The notes below the pieces were generated by a model that saw nothing but the letters and a program-made list of their open reading frames with translations, was not told where the DNA came from and ran no database searches. A stretch of DNA of 11,635 bases. Source: Acholeplasmataceae bacterium (GTDB lineage: Bacteria > Bacillota_I > Bacilli_A > Acholeplasmatales > Acholeplasmataceae). Within the stretch, counting starts at the first letter, position 1, and every line of letters starts with the position of its first letter. The translations under genes were made by a program, and so were the position numbers. Of this stretch, positions 1 through 7,921 are shown in pieces. The stretch covers positions 1 to 11,635 of the forward strand of contig JALNWO010000041.1 in the NCBI GenBank assembly GCA_023230825.1, given 5' to 3'.

Positions 1-246
1 GGAGCTGAAATGGCGAGAAGTGAAGGTTATTCTGAAGGTCAAGTTCCTCTCCACACATTACGTGCAGATATTGACTATGCAACCGCGGAAGCTCATACAA
101 CTTACGGAATTTTAGGCGTAAAAGTATGGATTTATAATGGTGAAGTACTACCTGGACAAACTCGAGAAGAAAACTTGAGAAAACTTGATGAAAGAACTCC
201 ACGTCCAAGACGTAGTCGTCCACCGCGTGGTAAAGGAGGCAGATAA
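1..246 (+). CDS. rpsC: 30S ribosomal protein S3, C-terminal part (5' end outside window)
   Basis: Only the last 81 residues are visible, reading in frame from base 1 and ending at a TAA. The stretch [13 protein letters not shown], then [12 protein letters not shown], then [13 protein letters not shown] is the diagnostic C-terminal domain of bacterial S3, which sits on the 30S head near the mRNA entry channel. The ATG at base 10 is an internal Met and not the start. After the usual end of the family (around GEVLP) there is an extra tail of about 30 residues that finishes in a proline- and arginine-rich run, longer than the short lysine-rich tail of Bacillus S3. The Shine-Dalgarno sequence of rplP (AAGGAGG) lies inside the last codons, so the two genes are probably translationally coupled. 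The identification is certain; the function of the tail is unknown. Confidence 0.97.
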   Translation, partial: GAEMARSEGYSEGQVPLHTLRADIDYATAEAHTTYGILGVKVWIYNGEVLPGQTREENLRKLDERTPRPRRSRPPRGKGGR

Positions 247-248
247 TT

Positions 249-665
249 ATGTTAATGCCCAAAAGAACAAAATTTCGTCGCCCTCATCGCGTCAGCTATG
301 AAGGTAAAGTTAAAGGTAAGAACGAAATCATTAACGGTGACTATGCATTAGTCGCAGTAGAAGGCGCTTGGATTACAAACCGTCAAATCGAGGCTGCCCG
401 GATCGCAATGACTAAACATATGAGAAGACTTGGGAAAGTATGGATTAACATCTTCCCACATATGGCTAAAACAAAAAAGCCACTTGAAGTACGGATGGGT
501 TCTGGTAAAGGGGCCCCTGACCATTGGGTGGCAGTCGTTAAAGAAGGTAAAATTATGTTTGAAATCAACGGTGTCTCTGATGTCGTTGCTCGCGAAGCAC
601 TCCGCTTAGCTGCACATAAATTACCGATTAAAACGAAGATTGTTAAAAGAGGTGAGCAAGCGTGA
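249..665 (+). CDS. rplP: 50S ribosomal protein L16
   Basis: This 138-residue protein has the normal length for L16, which binds 23S rRNA near the peptidyl-transferase centre and the A-site tRNA elbow. It opens with the family start MLMPKR, followed by a basic N-terminus. The signature [14 protein letters not shown] lies at about residues 82-95, followed by MFEINGV at about 103-109. The ATG follows the rpsC stop by only two bases and uses an AAAGGAGG site inside the end of rpsC. The stop is TGA and overlaps the GTG start of rpmC (GTGA). That TGA is evidence that the organism uses TGA as a stop. Confidence 0.98.
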   Translation: MLMPKRTKFRRPHRVSYEGKVKGKNEIINGDYALVAVEGAWITNRQIEAARIAMTKHMRRLGKVWINIFPHMAKTKKPLEVRMGSGKGAPDHWVAVVKEGKIMFEINGVSDVVAREALRLAAHKLPIKTKIVKRGEQA

Positions 666-850
666 AAGCGTCAGAAATTAGAAAAATCAGCACACCTGAT
701 TTGGAAAAACGTATCGTTGAGTTTAAACAAGAATTATTTAATCTTCGCTTTCAACTCGCAGTAGGACAACTTGAAAATACAGCTCGTATTGGTCAAGTTA
801 AGAAAACCATCGCACAAATGAAGACAATCATTAGTGAACGGACAGAATAA
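662..850 (+). CDS. rpmC: 50S ribosomal protein L29
   Basis: This 62-residue protein is typical in length for L29, a two-helix protein at the nascent-chain tunnel exit where trigger factor and SRP dock. The visible marks are the N-terminal KASEIRK, the core [20 protein letters not shown] at about residues 20-39 and a second basic helix. It starts at GTG and overlaps the last four bases of rplP. An AGGTGAG Shine-Dalgarno sequence sits about 7 bases upstream inside rplP, so translation is probably coupled to L16. No ATG start fits the family N-terminus. Confidence 0.97.
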   Translation: MKASEIRKISTPDLEKRIVEFKQELFNLRFQLAVGQLENTARIGQVKKTIAQMKTIISERTE

Positions 851-860
851 GGAGGATACC

Positions 861-1121
861 ATGGAACGTAATAAAAGAAAACAATATACGGGCATCGTCG
901 TATCTGACAAAATGGACAAAACGATTACCGTGGTTGTCGATACATATAAAAAAGCACCTTTATACGGGAAACGTGTAAGAGTGTCGAAAAAATTTCATGT
1001 GCATGATGAAGAAGGTTTAGCAGGTATTGGTGATAAAGTGATGATCACTGACACAAGACCATTATCAAAAACCAAGAGATTTCGTCTCTTAAAGGTAATA
1101 GCTAAATCCGATTTAGCGTAA
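861..1121 (+). CDS. rpsQ: 30S ribosomal protein S17
   Basis: S17 is a primary 16S rRNA binding protein of the 30S body with an OB fold. The protein is 86 residues, matching the family. The sequence shows [14 protein letters not shown] near the N-terminus and [20 protein letters not shown] at about residues 58-77, the S17 signature. I chose the ATG at 861 because a perfect GGAGG at 851-855 lies 5 bases upstream and the protein then begins with the usual short basic leader. An earlier in-frame start at 834 would lie inside rpmC and lacks a site. The stop codon is fused to the next Shine-Dalgarno sequence (TAAGGAGG). Confidence 0.97.
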   Translation: MERNKRKQYTGIVVSDKMDKTITVVVDTYKKAPLYGKRVRVSKKFHVHDEEGLAGIGDKVMITDTRPLSKTKRFRLLKVIAKSDLA

Positions 1122-1134
1122 GGAGGAAGTCGAA

Positions 1135-1503
1135 ATGGTTCAACAAGAAAGTAGATTAGCGGTTGCTGATAACAGTGGTGCTAAAGAAGTCCTTGTCGTC
1201 AAAGTTTTAGGGGGAACCCGTCGCCGTTACGCTAACATTGGTGACATCGTTGCCGTTACAGTAAAGAAAGCGACACCTGCAGGGATGGTTAAAAAAGGCG
1301 AACTCGTTAGAGCAGTTATCGTCAGAACTAAAACAGGACTTCGTCGTCCCGATGGTTCACATATTAAATTTGATGAAAATGCAGTTGTTATTATTAAAGA
1401 AGATATGACACCACGTGGAACCCGTATTTTTGGACCCGTGGCTCGCGAGTTAAGAGATAAAAACTTTATGAGAATTGTCTCATTAGCTCCAGAAGTGTTA
1501 TAA
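1135..1503 (+). CDS. rplN: 50S ribosomal protein L14
   Basis: L14 has 122 residues, exactly the usual bacterial length. It is a beta-barrel protein at the subunit interface (bridge B8) and the docking site of the silencing factor RsfS. The start [16 protein letters not shown] and the C-terminal [20 protein letters not shown] are diagnostic. Two positions that are cysteine in Bacillus subtilis L14 (as I recall that sequence) read DIVAVTV and NAVVII here, so the protein has no cysteine. It is preceded and followed by stop-fused TAAGGAGG sites. Confidence 0.98.
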   Translation: MVQQESRLAVADNSGAKEVLVVKVLGGTRRRYANIGDIVAVTVKKATPAGMVKKGELVRAVIVRTKTGLRRPDGSHIKFDENAVVIIKEDMTPRGTRIFGPVARELRDKNFMRIVSLAPEVL

Positions 1504-1516
1504 GGAGGTCACGTCT

Positions 1517-1858
1517 ATGTATATTAAAGCTGGAGATACAGTTGCAGTGATTGCTGGACGCGATCAATATGTAACAGATAAAAAAGGAAATAAAACACGT
1601 AAAACAGGCCGCGTCATTCGTGTTTATCCAAAAACAGAACGCGTTTTAGTTGAAGGCGTTAACATCGTTAAAAAGCATCAACGTCCAACGCAAGCAAATG
1701 ATAAAGGCGGCATTATAGAAAAAGAAGCACCGATTCATGTTTCTAATGTAGCAATCGTCGATCCTAAAACAGGACAACCAACACGGATTGGTCATCGTTT
1801 TGTTGATGGTAAAAAAGTACGATATGCTAAAAAATCAGGCGAAAGCCTTGATAAATAA
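1517..1858 (+). CDS. rplX: 50S ribosomal protein L24 with an extended KOW-domain loop
   Basis: L24 is an assembly initiator of the 50S subunit near the tunnel exit. The N-terminal KOW region ([13 protein letters not shown], residues 4-16), [13 protein letters not shown] (42-54), PTQAN, and [22 protein letters not shown] (71-92) identify it. It is 113 residues, about 10 more than Bacillus L24 (103). The surplus maps to roughly residues 17-27, a charged stretch between the two first KOW strands, where most homologues go directly from GKD to GKQG. It starts at the ATG 8 bases after a TAAGGAGG that also ends rplN. The family call is certain; the effect of the insert is unknown. Confidence 0.97.
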   Translation: MYIKAGDTVAVIAGRDQYVTDKKGNKTRKTGRVIRVYPKTERVLVEGVNIVKKHQRPTQANDKGGIIEKEAPIHVSNVAIVDPKTGQPTRIGHRFVDGKKVRYAKKSGESLDK

Positions 1859-1869
1859 GGAGTTTGAAC

Positions 1870-2409
1870 ATGAGCATTATTAAAGATAAATATAATAACG
1901 TTGTCAAACCCGAACTCGTTAAAGAATTTAACTACTCATCCGTCATGGAAGTGCCCAGACTTGAAAAAATAGTTGTTAACATGGGCGTTGGTGATGCAGT
2001 CTTTAATCCCAAAGTATTAGACGATGCAGTTTTAGAACTGACAGCTTTAACCGGTCAAAAACCGATTATTACTAAAGCTAAAAAATCTGTCTCTAACTTT
2101 AAATTAAGAGAAGGCATGCCGATTGGTGCAAAAGTCACCCTTCGTGGAGAAAGAATGTTCCACTTTTTTAACAAATTAGTTTCTGTTGCTTTACCGCGAG
2201 TAAGAGACTTCAGAGGAATTTCCGAAAATGCTTTTGATGGACGAGGCAACTATACTGTTGGTGTTCGCGAACAAATTATTTTTCCAGAAATCAGTTTAGA
2301 CAAAGTTAAAAAAGTTCGTGGTATGGATATTGTTATTGTGACAACGGCTAAAACCGATCAAGAAGGACGAGCACTGCTCACTCATCTTGGCATGCCGTTT
2401 AGAAAATAG
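1870..2409 (+). CDS. rplE: 50S ribosomal protein L5
   Basis: L5 binds 5S rRNA and contacts P-site tRNA and S13 across the interface (bridge B1b). At 179 residues it has the standard bacterial length. [13 protein letters not shown] at about residues 29-41, [16 protein letters not shown] at 67-82 and [16 protein letters not shown] in the second half are conserved blocks. The ATG at 1870 is preferred over a TTG two codons upstream because AAGGAG at 1857-1862 is 7 bases from the ATG and only 1 from the TTG. It has no cysteine. The stop TAG is built into the rpsN Shine-Dalgarno sequence. Confidence 0.98.
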   Translation: MSIIKDKYNNVVKPELVKEFNYSSVMEVPRLEKIVVNMGVGDAVFNPKVLDDAVLELTALTGQKPIITKAKKSVSNFKLREGMPIGAKVTLRGERMFHFFNKLVSVALPRVRDFRGISENAFDGRGNYTVGVREQIIFPEISLDKVKKVRGMDIVIVTTAKTDQEGRALLTHLGMPFRK

Positions 2410-2413
2410 GAGG
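2408..2413 (+). promoter_or_regulatory. Shine-Dalgarno deciding the rpsN start
   Basis: AGGAGG overlaps the TAG stop of rplE. Its distance to the two adjacent ATG codons is 3 bases (2417) and 6 bases (2420), which favours the second ATG and a protein that begins MAKKSK. Confidence 0.8.
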
Positions 2414-2419
2414 CGTATG

Positions 2420-2689
2420 ATGGCAAAAAAATCAAAAATCGTTAAAGATCAACAACGTCGTGAAATTGTCGAACGCTACCGCGATAAAGTTAGAGAATTA
2501 CGCGCTAAAGGCGACTATGAAGGCTTACAAAAATTACCAAGAAACGCTTCAGCGACGCGATTAAGAAATCGTGATTCAATTGACGGACGTCCACGTGGTT
2601 ATATACGCAAATTTGGCTTATCACGTCTTAAATTCCGTGAAATGGCACATAAAGGTGAACTACCTGGTGTCAAAAAAGCTAGTTGGTAA
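2420..2689 (+). CDS. rpsN: 30S ribosomal protein S14, zinc-free (C-minus) long form
   Basis: S14 sits in the 30S head and helps assemble the A and P sites. This copy has 89 residues, the long form, and ends in the canonical [10 protein letters not shown]. In the short zinc form usual for this operon in Bacillota (61 residues) four cysteines bind Zn. Aligned here, those positions are Asp52, Asp55, Ser68 and Lys71 ([20 protein letters not shown] then K), so no zinc can be bound there. Two in-frame ATGs are adjacent (2417 and 2420). The second is chosen because the AGGAGG at 2408-2413 is then 6 bases away and the protein begins MAKKSK as in homologues. It resembles the Zur-controlled spare S14 of Bacillus, but it sits in the main operon. 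Confidence 0.97.
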   Translation: MAKKSKIVKDQQRREIVERYRDKVRELRAKGDYEGLQKLPRNASATRLRNRDSIDGRPRGYIRKFGLSRLKFREMAHKGELPGVKKASW

Positions 2690-2705
2690 TTAAGGAGGAA
2701 GAAAC

Positions 2706-3104
2706 ATGGTTATGACTGATCCGATCGCGGATATGCTAACTCGTATTCGCAACGCAAATAAAGAGCGTCATGAAAAAGTAGAAATACCTGCTTCACGTCT
2801 TAAATCAGATATTTTAAATGTTCTAAAAAAACAAGGATTTATCGTTGATTATAAAGCCGTTCAATCAGGTGTTCAAGGAAAAATAGTAGTTACTTTAAAA
2901 TACACAACCGGTAACGAACGTGTAATTAAAGGTTTAAAACGGATATCGAAACCAGGACTTCGCGTTTACGCATCTGTTGATGAACTTCCCAAAGTCTTAA
3001 ATGGGTTAGGGATTGCTATTATCTCAACATCAAAAGGTATTATGACCGATCGTGAAGCACGCTTAGCTCAAGTTGGCGGCGAAGTGCTAGCATACGTTTG
3101 GTAA
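2706..3104 (+). CDS. rpsH: 30S ribosomal protein S8
   Basis: S8 is a primary 16S rRNA binder at helix 21 and, in E. coli, the translational repressor of the spc operon. The 132 residues begin [18 protein letters not shown], the family N-terminus, and end with [20 protein letters not shown] followed by EVLAYVW. The start at 2706 has AAGGAGG 7 bases upstream. I could not recognise an S8-binding hairpin around the rplE start, so S8 autoregulation is not supported here by sequence. Length and motifs are normal. Confidence 0.98.
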   Translation: MVMTDPIADMLTRIRNANKERHEKVEIPASRLKSDILNVLKKQGFIVDYKAVQSGVQGKIVVTLKYTTGNERVIKGLKRISKPGLRVYASVDELPKVLNGLGIAIISTSKGIMTDREARLAQVGGEVLAYVW

Positions 3105-3120
3105 TCTAAAGGAGGAAATT

Positions 3121-3660
3121 ATGTCACGTATAGGTAATCGAGTGATTCAAGTTCCTGCTGACGTTACCGTCACTGTTAGCCCTGAAAATTACGTTGTAGT
3201 TAAAGGTCCAAAAGGTCAACTTGAATTTCAATTCAATCAAAGTATTAGTATTAAAATGGAAGAGAACGAAATTAAAGTTGCTCGTCCAAATGAAGAATTA
3301 TTTTCTAAAAAAATCCATGGTACATCAAGAGCTATTTTACAAAACATGGTGACCGGTGTTAAAGATGGATTTAAAAAACAATTAGAAATCCGTGGTGTTG
3401 GTTACCGTGCTCAACTCCAAGGAGATACAGTTGTTCTAAATATGGGATTTTCCCATCCAGTTGAGCTCAAAATTCCCACTGGTGTTACTGTTACTATTCC
3501 GCGTAATACAGAAATTACGATCGAAGGAGCAGACAAACAAGTTGTTGGTGAATTTGCAGCGAAAATTAGAAGCATAAGAAAACCAGAACCTTACTTAGGT
3601 AAAGGAATTCGTTATGTTGGGGAATACGTTCCTCGTAAAGCTGGAAAGACTGCTAAATAA
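3121..3660 (+). CDS. rplF: 50S ribosomal protein L6
   Basis: L6 lies at the base of the L7/L12 stalk next to the factor-binding sarcin-ricin loop. The 179 residues form two tandem alpha/beta repeats. [17 protein letters not shown] opens the first; [15 protein letters not shown] begins the second at about residue 88. [18 protein letters not shown] near the C-terminus is the L6 signature, in which the more common arginine-rich spacing is kept. The ATG has AAAGGAGG 5 bases upstream. The stop region TAAGGGAGGG serves rplR. Nothing is unusual. Confidence 0.98.
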   Translation: MSRIGNRVIQVPADVTVTVSPENYVVVKGPKGQLEFQFNQSISIKMEENEIKVARPNEELFSKKIHGTSRAILQNMVTGVKDGFKKQLEIRGVGYRAQLQGDTVVLNMGFSHPVELKIPTGVTVTIPRNTEITIEGADKQVVGEFAAKIRSIRKPEPYLGKGIRYVGEYVPRKAGKTAK

Positions 3661-3674
3661 GGGAGGGCACACAT

Positions 3675-4028
3675 ATGATTAAGAAAATATCTAGAAATGA
3701 AGCTAGAAGCAAACGTCATCTAAGAATAAGAAAAACAATCAAAGGCACTGTGGATCGCCCAAGATTAAGTGTTTACCGTTCAAATTTAGCAATTTATGTT
3801 CAACTTATCGATGATGTTAAACAAACGACAATTATGAGTGCACGGACTCAAGAATTAGGCCTGAAACATTCAAACATTGAATCTGCTAAGGCAGTTGGAA
3901 AATTAATCGCTGAAAAAGCTCTCGCAAAAGGAATCACGCAAATTGTTTTTGACCGTAGCGGATATTTATATCACGGACGAATCAAAGCCTTAGCGGATGC
4001 CGCAAGAGAAGCTGGATTACAATTTTAA
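3675..4028 (+). CDS. rplR: 50S ribosomal protein L18
   Basis: L18 works with L5 to fold and dock 5S rRNA into the central protuberance. The protein is 117 residues, slightly shorter than the 120 of Bacillus. [20 protein letters not shown] at about residues 35-54 and [20 protein letters not shown] near the C-terminus are diagnostic. A basic N-terminal arm ([20 protein letters not shown]) contacts RNA. The only mild difference is Ser for the usual Gly in the FDRGGYLYHG motif. The stop forms a TAAGGAGG with the rpsE ribosome binding site. Confidence 0.97.
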   Translation: MIKKISRNEARSKRHLRIRKTIKGTVDRPRLSVYRSNLAIYVQLIDDVKQTTIMSARTQELGLKHSNIESAKAVGKLIAEKALAKGITQIVFDRSGYLYHGRIKALADAAREAGLQF

Positions 4029-4040
4029 GGAGGCAAAGAC

Positions 4041-4553
4041 ATGGCAAGAGAAAGATTTGATAAACCTGAACAACAAGAAGAGCAGTTTGAAGAACGTGTC
4101 GTATCGATTAATCGAGTTACCAAAGTCGTAAAAGGTGGCCGTCGATTTCGTTTTGCAGCCTTAGTTGTTGTTGGTGATAAAAAAGGTCAAGTTGGCTTTG
4201 GTACGGGTAAAGCTCAAGAAGTTCCCGATGCAATTAAAAAAGCCATTGAAAATGCAAAACAAAATTTAATTACTGTTCCTTCCGTAGGAACAACAATCCC
4301 ACATGAAGTAACCGGTATCTTTGGAGCAGGTAAAGTCTTTTTAAAACCCGCATCTGAAGGGACAGGTATTATTGCTGGCGGACCCGTTCGTGCTGTTTTC
4401 GAACTCGCTGGCATTAACGATATTTTATCGAAATCCATTGGATCTTCTACCCCCATTAATATGGTGCGTGCCACCTTTGCAGGATTACATGAATTAAGAA
4501 CTGCAGAAGATGTAGCCAAACTACGTGGCATTCCGCTTTCGGAGTTGGTGTAA
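4041..4553 (+). CDS. rpsE: 30S ribosomal protein S5
   Basis: S5 is at the 30S neck, acts in decoding accuracy and mRNA unwinding at the entry tunnel, and forms part of the spectinomycin site. The 170 residues begin with an acidic Glu/Gln-rich leader of about 18 residues, then the double-stranded RNA-binding-like domain [20 protein letters not shown] (about 25-44) and [14 protein letters not shown]. The C-terminal domain shows [18 protein letters not shown] and [15 protein letters not shown]. The end of the gene carries a GGAG and a GGTG that probably serve rpmD, whose start is 3 bases beyond the stop. Confidence 0.98.
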   Translation: MARERFDKPEQQEEQFEERVVSINRVTKVVKGGRRFRFAALVVVGDKKGQVGFGTGKAQEVPDAIKKAIENAKQNLITVPSVGTTIPHEVTGIFGAGKVFLKPASEGTGIIAGGPVRAVFELAGINDILSKSIGSSTPINMVRATFAGLHELRTAEDVAKLRGIPLSELV

Positions 4554-4555
4554 TT

Positions 4556-4735
4556 ATGAAAGTAGAAATTAAACTAACGAGATCATTAATTGGTAGAAAA
4601 CCAAACCAAGTTAAAACAGCACATGCATTAGGACTTAGAAAAATTCATCAAGTTGTGATTAAAGAACGTAATGAAGCTATCGATGGCATGATTCGTACGA
4701 TTTCACACTTAGTTGATGTCAAAGAAGTAGAGTAG
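4556..4735 (+). CDS. rpmD: 50S ribosomal protein L30
   Basis: This short gene encodes 59 residues ([14 protein letters not shown] at the start, [13 protein letters not shown] in the middle). That is the L30 fold, a small alpha/beta protein bound to 23S rRNA domain II. Length and the position between rpsE and rplO match the family. The ATG is 3 bases after the rpsE TAA, and the likely ribosome binding bases (GGAGTTGGTG at 4541-4550) lie inside rpsE, so coupling with S5 is likely. The TAG stop merges with the rplO site as TAGGGAGG. Confidence 0.96.
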   Translation: MKVEIKLTRSLIGRKPNQVKTAHALGLRKIHQVVIKERNEAIDGMIRTISHLVDVKEVE

Positions 4736-4746
4736 GGAGGTATACC

Positions 4747-5184
4747 ATGTTAAACGAATTAAGACCCGTAGAAGGTGCTCGTAAAAAACGTAAACGTTTA
4801 GGACGCGGCCCTGGTAGTGGTAGAGGTGAAACTTCCGGTAAAGGTGATAAAGGTCAATTGGCACGTTCAGGTGGCCGTCCTCGTCCAGGATTTGAAGGAG
4901 GACAAATTCCTTTCTTCCAAAGACTTCCAAAAAGAGGTTTTAAAAACGTCAATCGCAAATCATATTCAACGATTAATCTTTCCGATTTAAATCAATTTAA
5001 TGATGGCGATGTTGTAACACCAGAAATTCTTATTGCTAACAAACGAATTAAAAAGTTAGAATCAGGACTTAAAGTGTTAGGTCAAGGAACACTTGAAAAG
5101 AAGTTAACGGTTAAAGCACACCAATTCTCTAAATCTGCTGAACAAGCAATCGTCAATGCAGGTGGAACAGTCGAGGTGATTTAA
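4747..5184 (+). CDS. rplO: 50S ribosomal protein L15
   Basis: L15 is a late-assembly 50S protein with a long, glycine- and arginine-rich N-terminal extension threading through 23S rRNA. At 145 residues it is normal in length. The N-terminal part shows [20 protein letters not shown], then [20 protein letters not shown], and the globular C-terminal half ends [16 protein letters not shown], all diagnostic. In the GKTSGRGHKGQ block the histidine is replaced by Asp (GKGDKGQ). The secY ribosome binding site GAGGTGAT lies in its last codons. Confidence 0.98.
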   Translation: MLNELRPVEGARKKRKRLGRGPGSGRGETSGKGDKGQLARSGGRPRPGFEGGQIPFFQRLPKRGFKNVNRKSYSTINLSDLNQFNDGDVVTPEILIANKRIKKLESGLKVLGQGTLEKKLTVKAHQFSKSAEQAIVNAGGTVEVI

Positions 5185-5185
5185 T

Positions 5186-6493
5186 ATGTGGTTACGTATC
5201 AAAAGAGTACTCAGTAACAAAACGATTATGTTGCGGTTAGCATTCACATTGCTAATCTTATTAGTTGTCCGTATTTTGAGTCACATCACCGTCCCACTAT
5301 TTAACACTCAAGCTATTGTTGACTTTATGCGTAGTAGCGGTAGTTTTGTGGCCATTCTTAACAACTTTAGTGGACGTTCATTAGAACGATTCTCCATTAT
5401 GGCTTTAGGGATTTCCCCTTATATTACAGCTTCCATCGCATTGCAACTATTAGAAATGGTTGTCCCCAAACTAAAAGAATGGGGCGAACAAGGTGAAACT
5501 GGGAAACAAAAAATTAACCAGTTAACAAGATATTTAGCAATTGGTTTAGCCTTTATTCAAGGCTACGCCCTCATTATCGGTGTTTCTTCAGGTCCAGGAA
5601 CCGTTTTAATTCCCAGTCTTGAAGCGTCCATTACCGCTGGTGGTATGCGCTATCTCTTCTACATTTACATGGCATTAGTCATGGCAGGTGGAACAGCCAT
5701 TATGATTTGGTTTGGTAGCTTAATTACTAAAAAAGGAATTGGGAATGGGACGTCACTTTTAATTGTTGCTGGTATCGTGACGAGTTTACCTGCAATGTGG
5801 ACAACATTATGGGACAAATACATTGTGAATATGAGCACCGGTTGGGATCTCGTTTGGTTCATTACGATTATCTTATTGTATTTTGGTATTTTACTTGGCG
5901 TTGTTTACATGCAAATTGCCACAAGAAAAGTACCGATTCAATATGCAAATCGTCAAGGAAAATCAGACTCTCATATTCCTATTAAAATTAACAGTGCTGG
6001 AGTTATCCCTGTTATTTTCGCTCAAACAATTTTGAGTTTGCCTTTAATGTTTACTAGTTCATCTGGTAATCAAGACCACACATGGTTAAACAACATCTTT
6101 AACTCACAAAAACCAATTGGTTTTATCATTTATGTCTTTTTAATTATCGTCTTTTCATTTTTCTACTCATTTATGCAAGTCAATCCTGAGAAAATTGCTG
6201 ATAATTTGGCCAACTCCAATGCGTATATTCCAGGGATACGGCCTCATCAAGACACACAAGATTTTATGGCAAGACTTTTATTCAAAATTACAGTTATCGG
6301 TACCGCATATTTAGTAATTTTAGCGATTCTTCCAATTGTTACCGCAATCGTCTTTGGATTCCAAGGCATGGAAGCGCAAGCTATTACATTAGGTGGTACA
6401 AGTTTACTCATCATTGTCGGTGTTGCGATTGAAACGACCCAACAAATTGAAACAGACGCAAGCCAAGCAGATTATAGTGGTATTTTCAAATAA
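5186..6493 (+). CDS. secY: Preprotein translocase channel subunit SecY
   Basis: SecY forms the membrane pore of the Sec system and works with SecE, SecG and SecA. The 435 residues show about ten hydrophobic segments, near 15-37, 68-93, 115-135, 155-178, 186-206, 222-243, 268-290, 309-330, 366-392 and 400-420. SecY signature 1 is ALGISPYITASIALQLLEM (about 73-91). The cytoplasmic loop VPIQYANRQ (249-257) and the loop FMQVNPEKIADNLANSNAYI with PGIRP (329-353) follow, and GGTSLLIIVGVAIET is at 403-417. The usual RPG after PGI is RPH here. It contains no cysteine. The ATG lies one base after the rplO stop, as usual for an spc operon where the translocon is made with the ribosome. Confidence 0.99.
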   Translation: MWLRIKRVLSNKTIMLRLAFTLLILLVVRILSHITVPLFNTQAIVDFMRSSGSFVAILNNFSGRSLERFSIMALGISPYITASIALQLLEMVVPKLKEWGEQGETGKQKINQLTRYLAIGLAFIQGYALIIGVSSGPGTVLIPSLEASITAGGMRYLFYIYMALVMAGGTAIMIWFGSLITKKGIGNGTSLLIVAGIVTSLPAMWTTLWDKYIVNMSTGWDLVWFITIILLYFGILLGVVYMQIATRKVPIQYANRQGKSDSHIPIKINSAGVIPVIFAQTILSLPLMFTSSSGNQDHTWLNNIFNSQKPIGFIIYVFLIIVFSFFYSFMQVNPEKIADNLANSNAYIPGIRPHQDTQDFMARLLFKITVIGTAYLVILAILPIVTAIVFGFQGMEAQAITLGGTSLLIIVGVAIETTQQIETDASQADYSGIFK

Positions 6494-6511
6494 GATAGGA
6501 TGTTGTAGCGT

Positions 6512-7162
6512 ATGCGAATCATTATCTTAGGCCCACCCGGCGTGGGTAAAGGCTCAGAAGCAGAAATACTTGTGGAACAATTTAACATTCCTCATATTTC
6601 TACAGGCCACATTTTCCGCGAGCTATTTCAACAAGATTCACCACTCGGCAAAATAGCTCACGAATATATTGATAGGGGCGAACTCGTACCCGACGACATT
6701 ACCAACCAAATTGTTCGCCACCGCCTATCACAACCTGATGCCCAAAATGGCTTCCTTTTTGACGGGTACCCCAGAAGTATCCCTCAAGCCATTGCTTTAG
6801 ATCAGTTTTTAGAAGAAAAAGGCTGGCAGTTGGATGCGGTTATCAATATTCATGCTGACGATGAATTAATCGTCAAACGAATCGGTGGGCGCCGCATTTG
6901 TGAAAACTGTGGCCGCATTTATCACATCGTTAACAACCCACCTAAAGTTGAAAATATTTGTGATACATGTGGTGGCCGTTTAATTCAAAGAGACGATGAC
7001 AATGAAGAAACAGTTAGTAAACGTTTAGAAATTTATCATCGTCAAACCGAACCAGTCATTGATTATTATGAACAATCGGGCCGCGTCATTCATGCAGATG
7101 GCTCACAAACGATTGAAAAAACCAATCAAGACATTATGAAAGCATTAGGTGAACATCATTGA
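6512..7162 (+). CDS. adk: Adenylate kinase with zinc-type lid
   Basis: This enzyme catalyses ATP + AMP to 2 ADP in the cytoplasm. The 216 residues are the long bacterial form. The P-loop is GPPGVGKGS (7-15). Thr31, Arg36, Asp84, Arg88 and Gln92 (DGYPRSIPQ) are the AMP-site positions, with E. coli numbering nearly preserved. The lid carries Cys130-x2-Cys133-x16-Cys150-x2-Cys153, a complete Cys4 zinc site, followed by [14 protein letters not shown]. Oddities are His33 in place of the near-universal Asp of STGD, and GKGSE for GKGTQ. Codons are richer in C and G than in the ribosomal neighbours. The ribosome binding site (AGGATG, about 6498-6503) is weaker than in the operon. The last four bases overlap map. 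Another nucleoside monophosphate kinase specificity cannot be excluded but is unlikely. Confidence 0.95.
   Translation: MRIIILGPPGVGKGSEAEILVEQFNIPHISTGHIFRELFQQDSPLGKIAHEYIDRGELVPDDITNQIVRHRLSQPDAQNGFLFDGYPRSIPQAIALDQFLEEKGWQLDAVINIHADDELIVKRIGGRRICENCGRIYHIVNNPPKVENICDTCGGRLIQRDDDNEETVSKRLEIYHRQTEPVIDYYEQSGRVIHADGSQTIEKTNQDIMKALGEHH
7147..7151 (+). promoter_or_regulatory. Shine-Dalgarno supporting the TTG start of map
   Basis: AGGTG inside the last codons of adk stands 7 bases before the TTG at 7159. No ATG upstream of the conserved MREAG block is available in frame, so this site supports TTG initiation within the adk stop overlap. Confidence 0.7.
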
Positions 7163-7917
7163 TTCAATTAAAGTCAGACCGAGAAATCGGCCTTATGCGA
7201 GAAGCAGGGACCATTTTGCATCAAACCCGTCTTGCATTAGAAAAACACATTCGCCCTGGCATCACAACATATGAACTTGATCAAATTGCCGAAGCTGAGA
7301 TTAGAAAACGTGGTGGCATCCCATCATTTAAAGGATACAATGGTTTTCCAGGTTCAATTTGTGCATCGGTAAACGAAGTCGTTGTCCATGGTATCCCATC
7401 GAAAACAACGATCTTAAAAGAAGGCGATATTATTACGTTGGATTTTGGTGTGAACTACAAAGGATATCACGCAGATTCTGCGACAACCTATCCCATTGGT
7501 CAAGTCAGTGAAGCTGTTCTTAAGCTTTTAGAAGTAACCGAGGCAGCGTTATACAAAGGCTTGGAAATGGCAAAACCAGGTCTTCGTGTATCAGACATTT
7601 CACATGCCATTGAAACATATGTCAAACCATTTGGTTATGGCATCGTTGAAGAATTTACCGGACATGGAATCGGAAGAGAATTACATGAAGAACCTTACGT
7701 TCCAAACTTTGGTCCCCCTAACGCAGGACCACTGCTTAAACCAGGAATGACCCTCTGTGTTGAGCCGATGATTAACTTAGGGACGAAACATGTCAAAATC
7801 TTGGGAGATAATTGGACAACAGTTACTCTAGATCGAAAGCCAAGTGCCCATTTTGAACACATGATTGTCATTACGGAAACTGGTTATGAAATTTTAACAG
7901 GAACGAAGAAGGAGTGA
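7159..7917 (+). CDS. map: Methionine aminopeptidase, type I
   Basis: This enzyme removes the initiator Met from nascent proteins. The 252 residues form the pita-bread fold of type Ia enzymes without an N-terminal extension. The five metal ligands are all present: Asp95 (LDFG), Asp106 (HADSATT), His169 (TGHGIG), Glu202 (VEPMI) and Glu233 (FEHMIVITE). The catalytic histidine pair is His77 (VVVHGIP) and His176 (ELHEEP). It starts at TTG and overlaps adk by four bases (TTGA). AGGTG at 7147-7151 lies 7 bases upstream, and the resulting N-terminus [17 protein letters not shown] matches the family. The non-ATG start inside the overlap suggests coupling to adk. The two cysteines are at residues 68 and 200. 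Confidence 0.97.
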   Translation: MIQLKSDREIGLMREAGTILHQTRLALEKHIRPGITTYELDQIAEAEIRKRGGIPSFKGYNGFPGSICASVNEVVVHGIPSKTTILKEGDIITLDFGVNYKGYHADSATTYPIGQVSEAVLKLLEVTEAALYKGLEMAKPGLRVSDISHAIETYVKPFGYGIVEEFTGHGIGRELHEEPYVPNFGPPNAGPLLKPGMTLCVEPMINLGTKHVKILGDNWTTVTLDRKPSAHFEHMIVITETGYEILTGTKKE

Positions 7918-7921
7918 ACCT

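Noticed and set aside
1864..1869. Possible TTG start of rplE two codons upstream of the ATG
   Set aside because: Only one base would separate it from the AAGGAG, and L5 homologues have the length given by the ATG at 1870.
4214..4531. Minus-strand open frame of 105 codons opposite rpsE
   Set aside because: It lies wholly inside rpsE in antisense, shows no recognisable domain, and has no plausible ribosome binding context. It is a codon-bias shadow.
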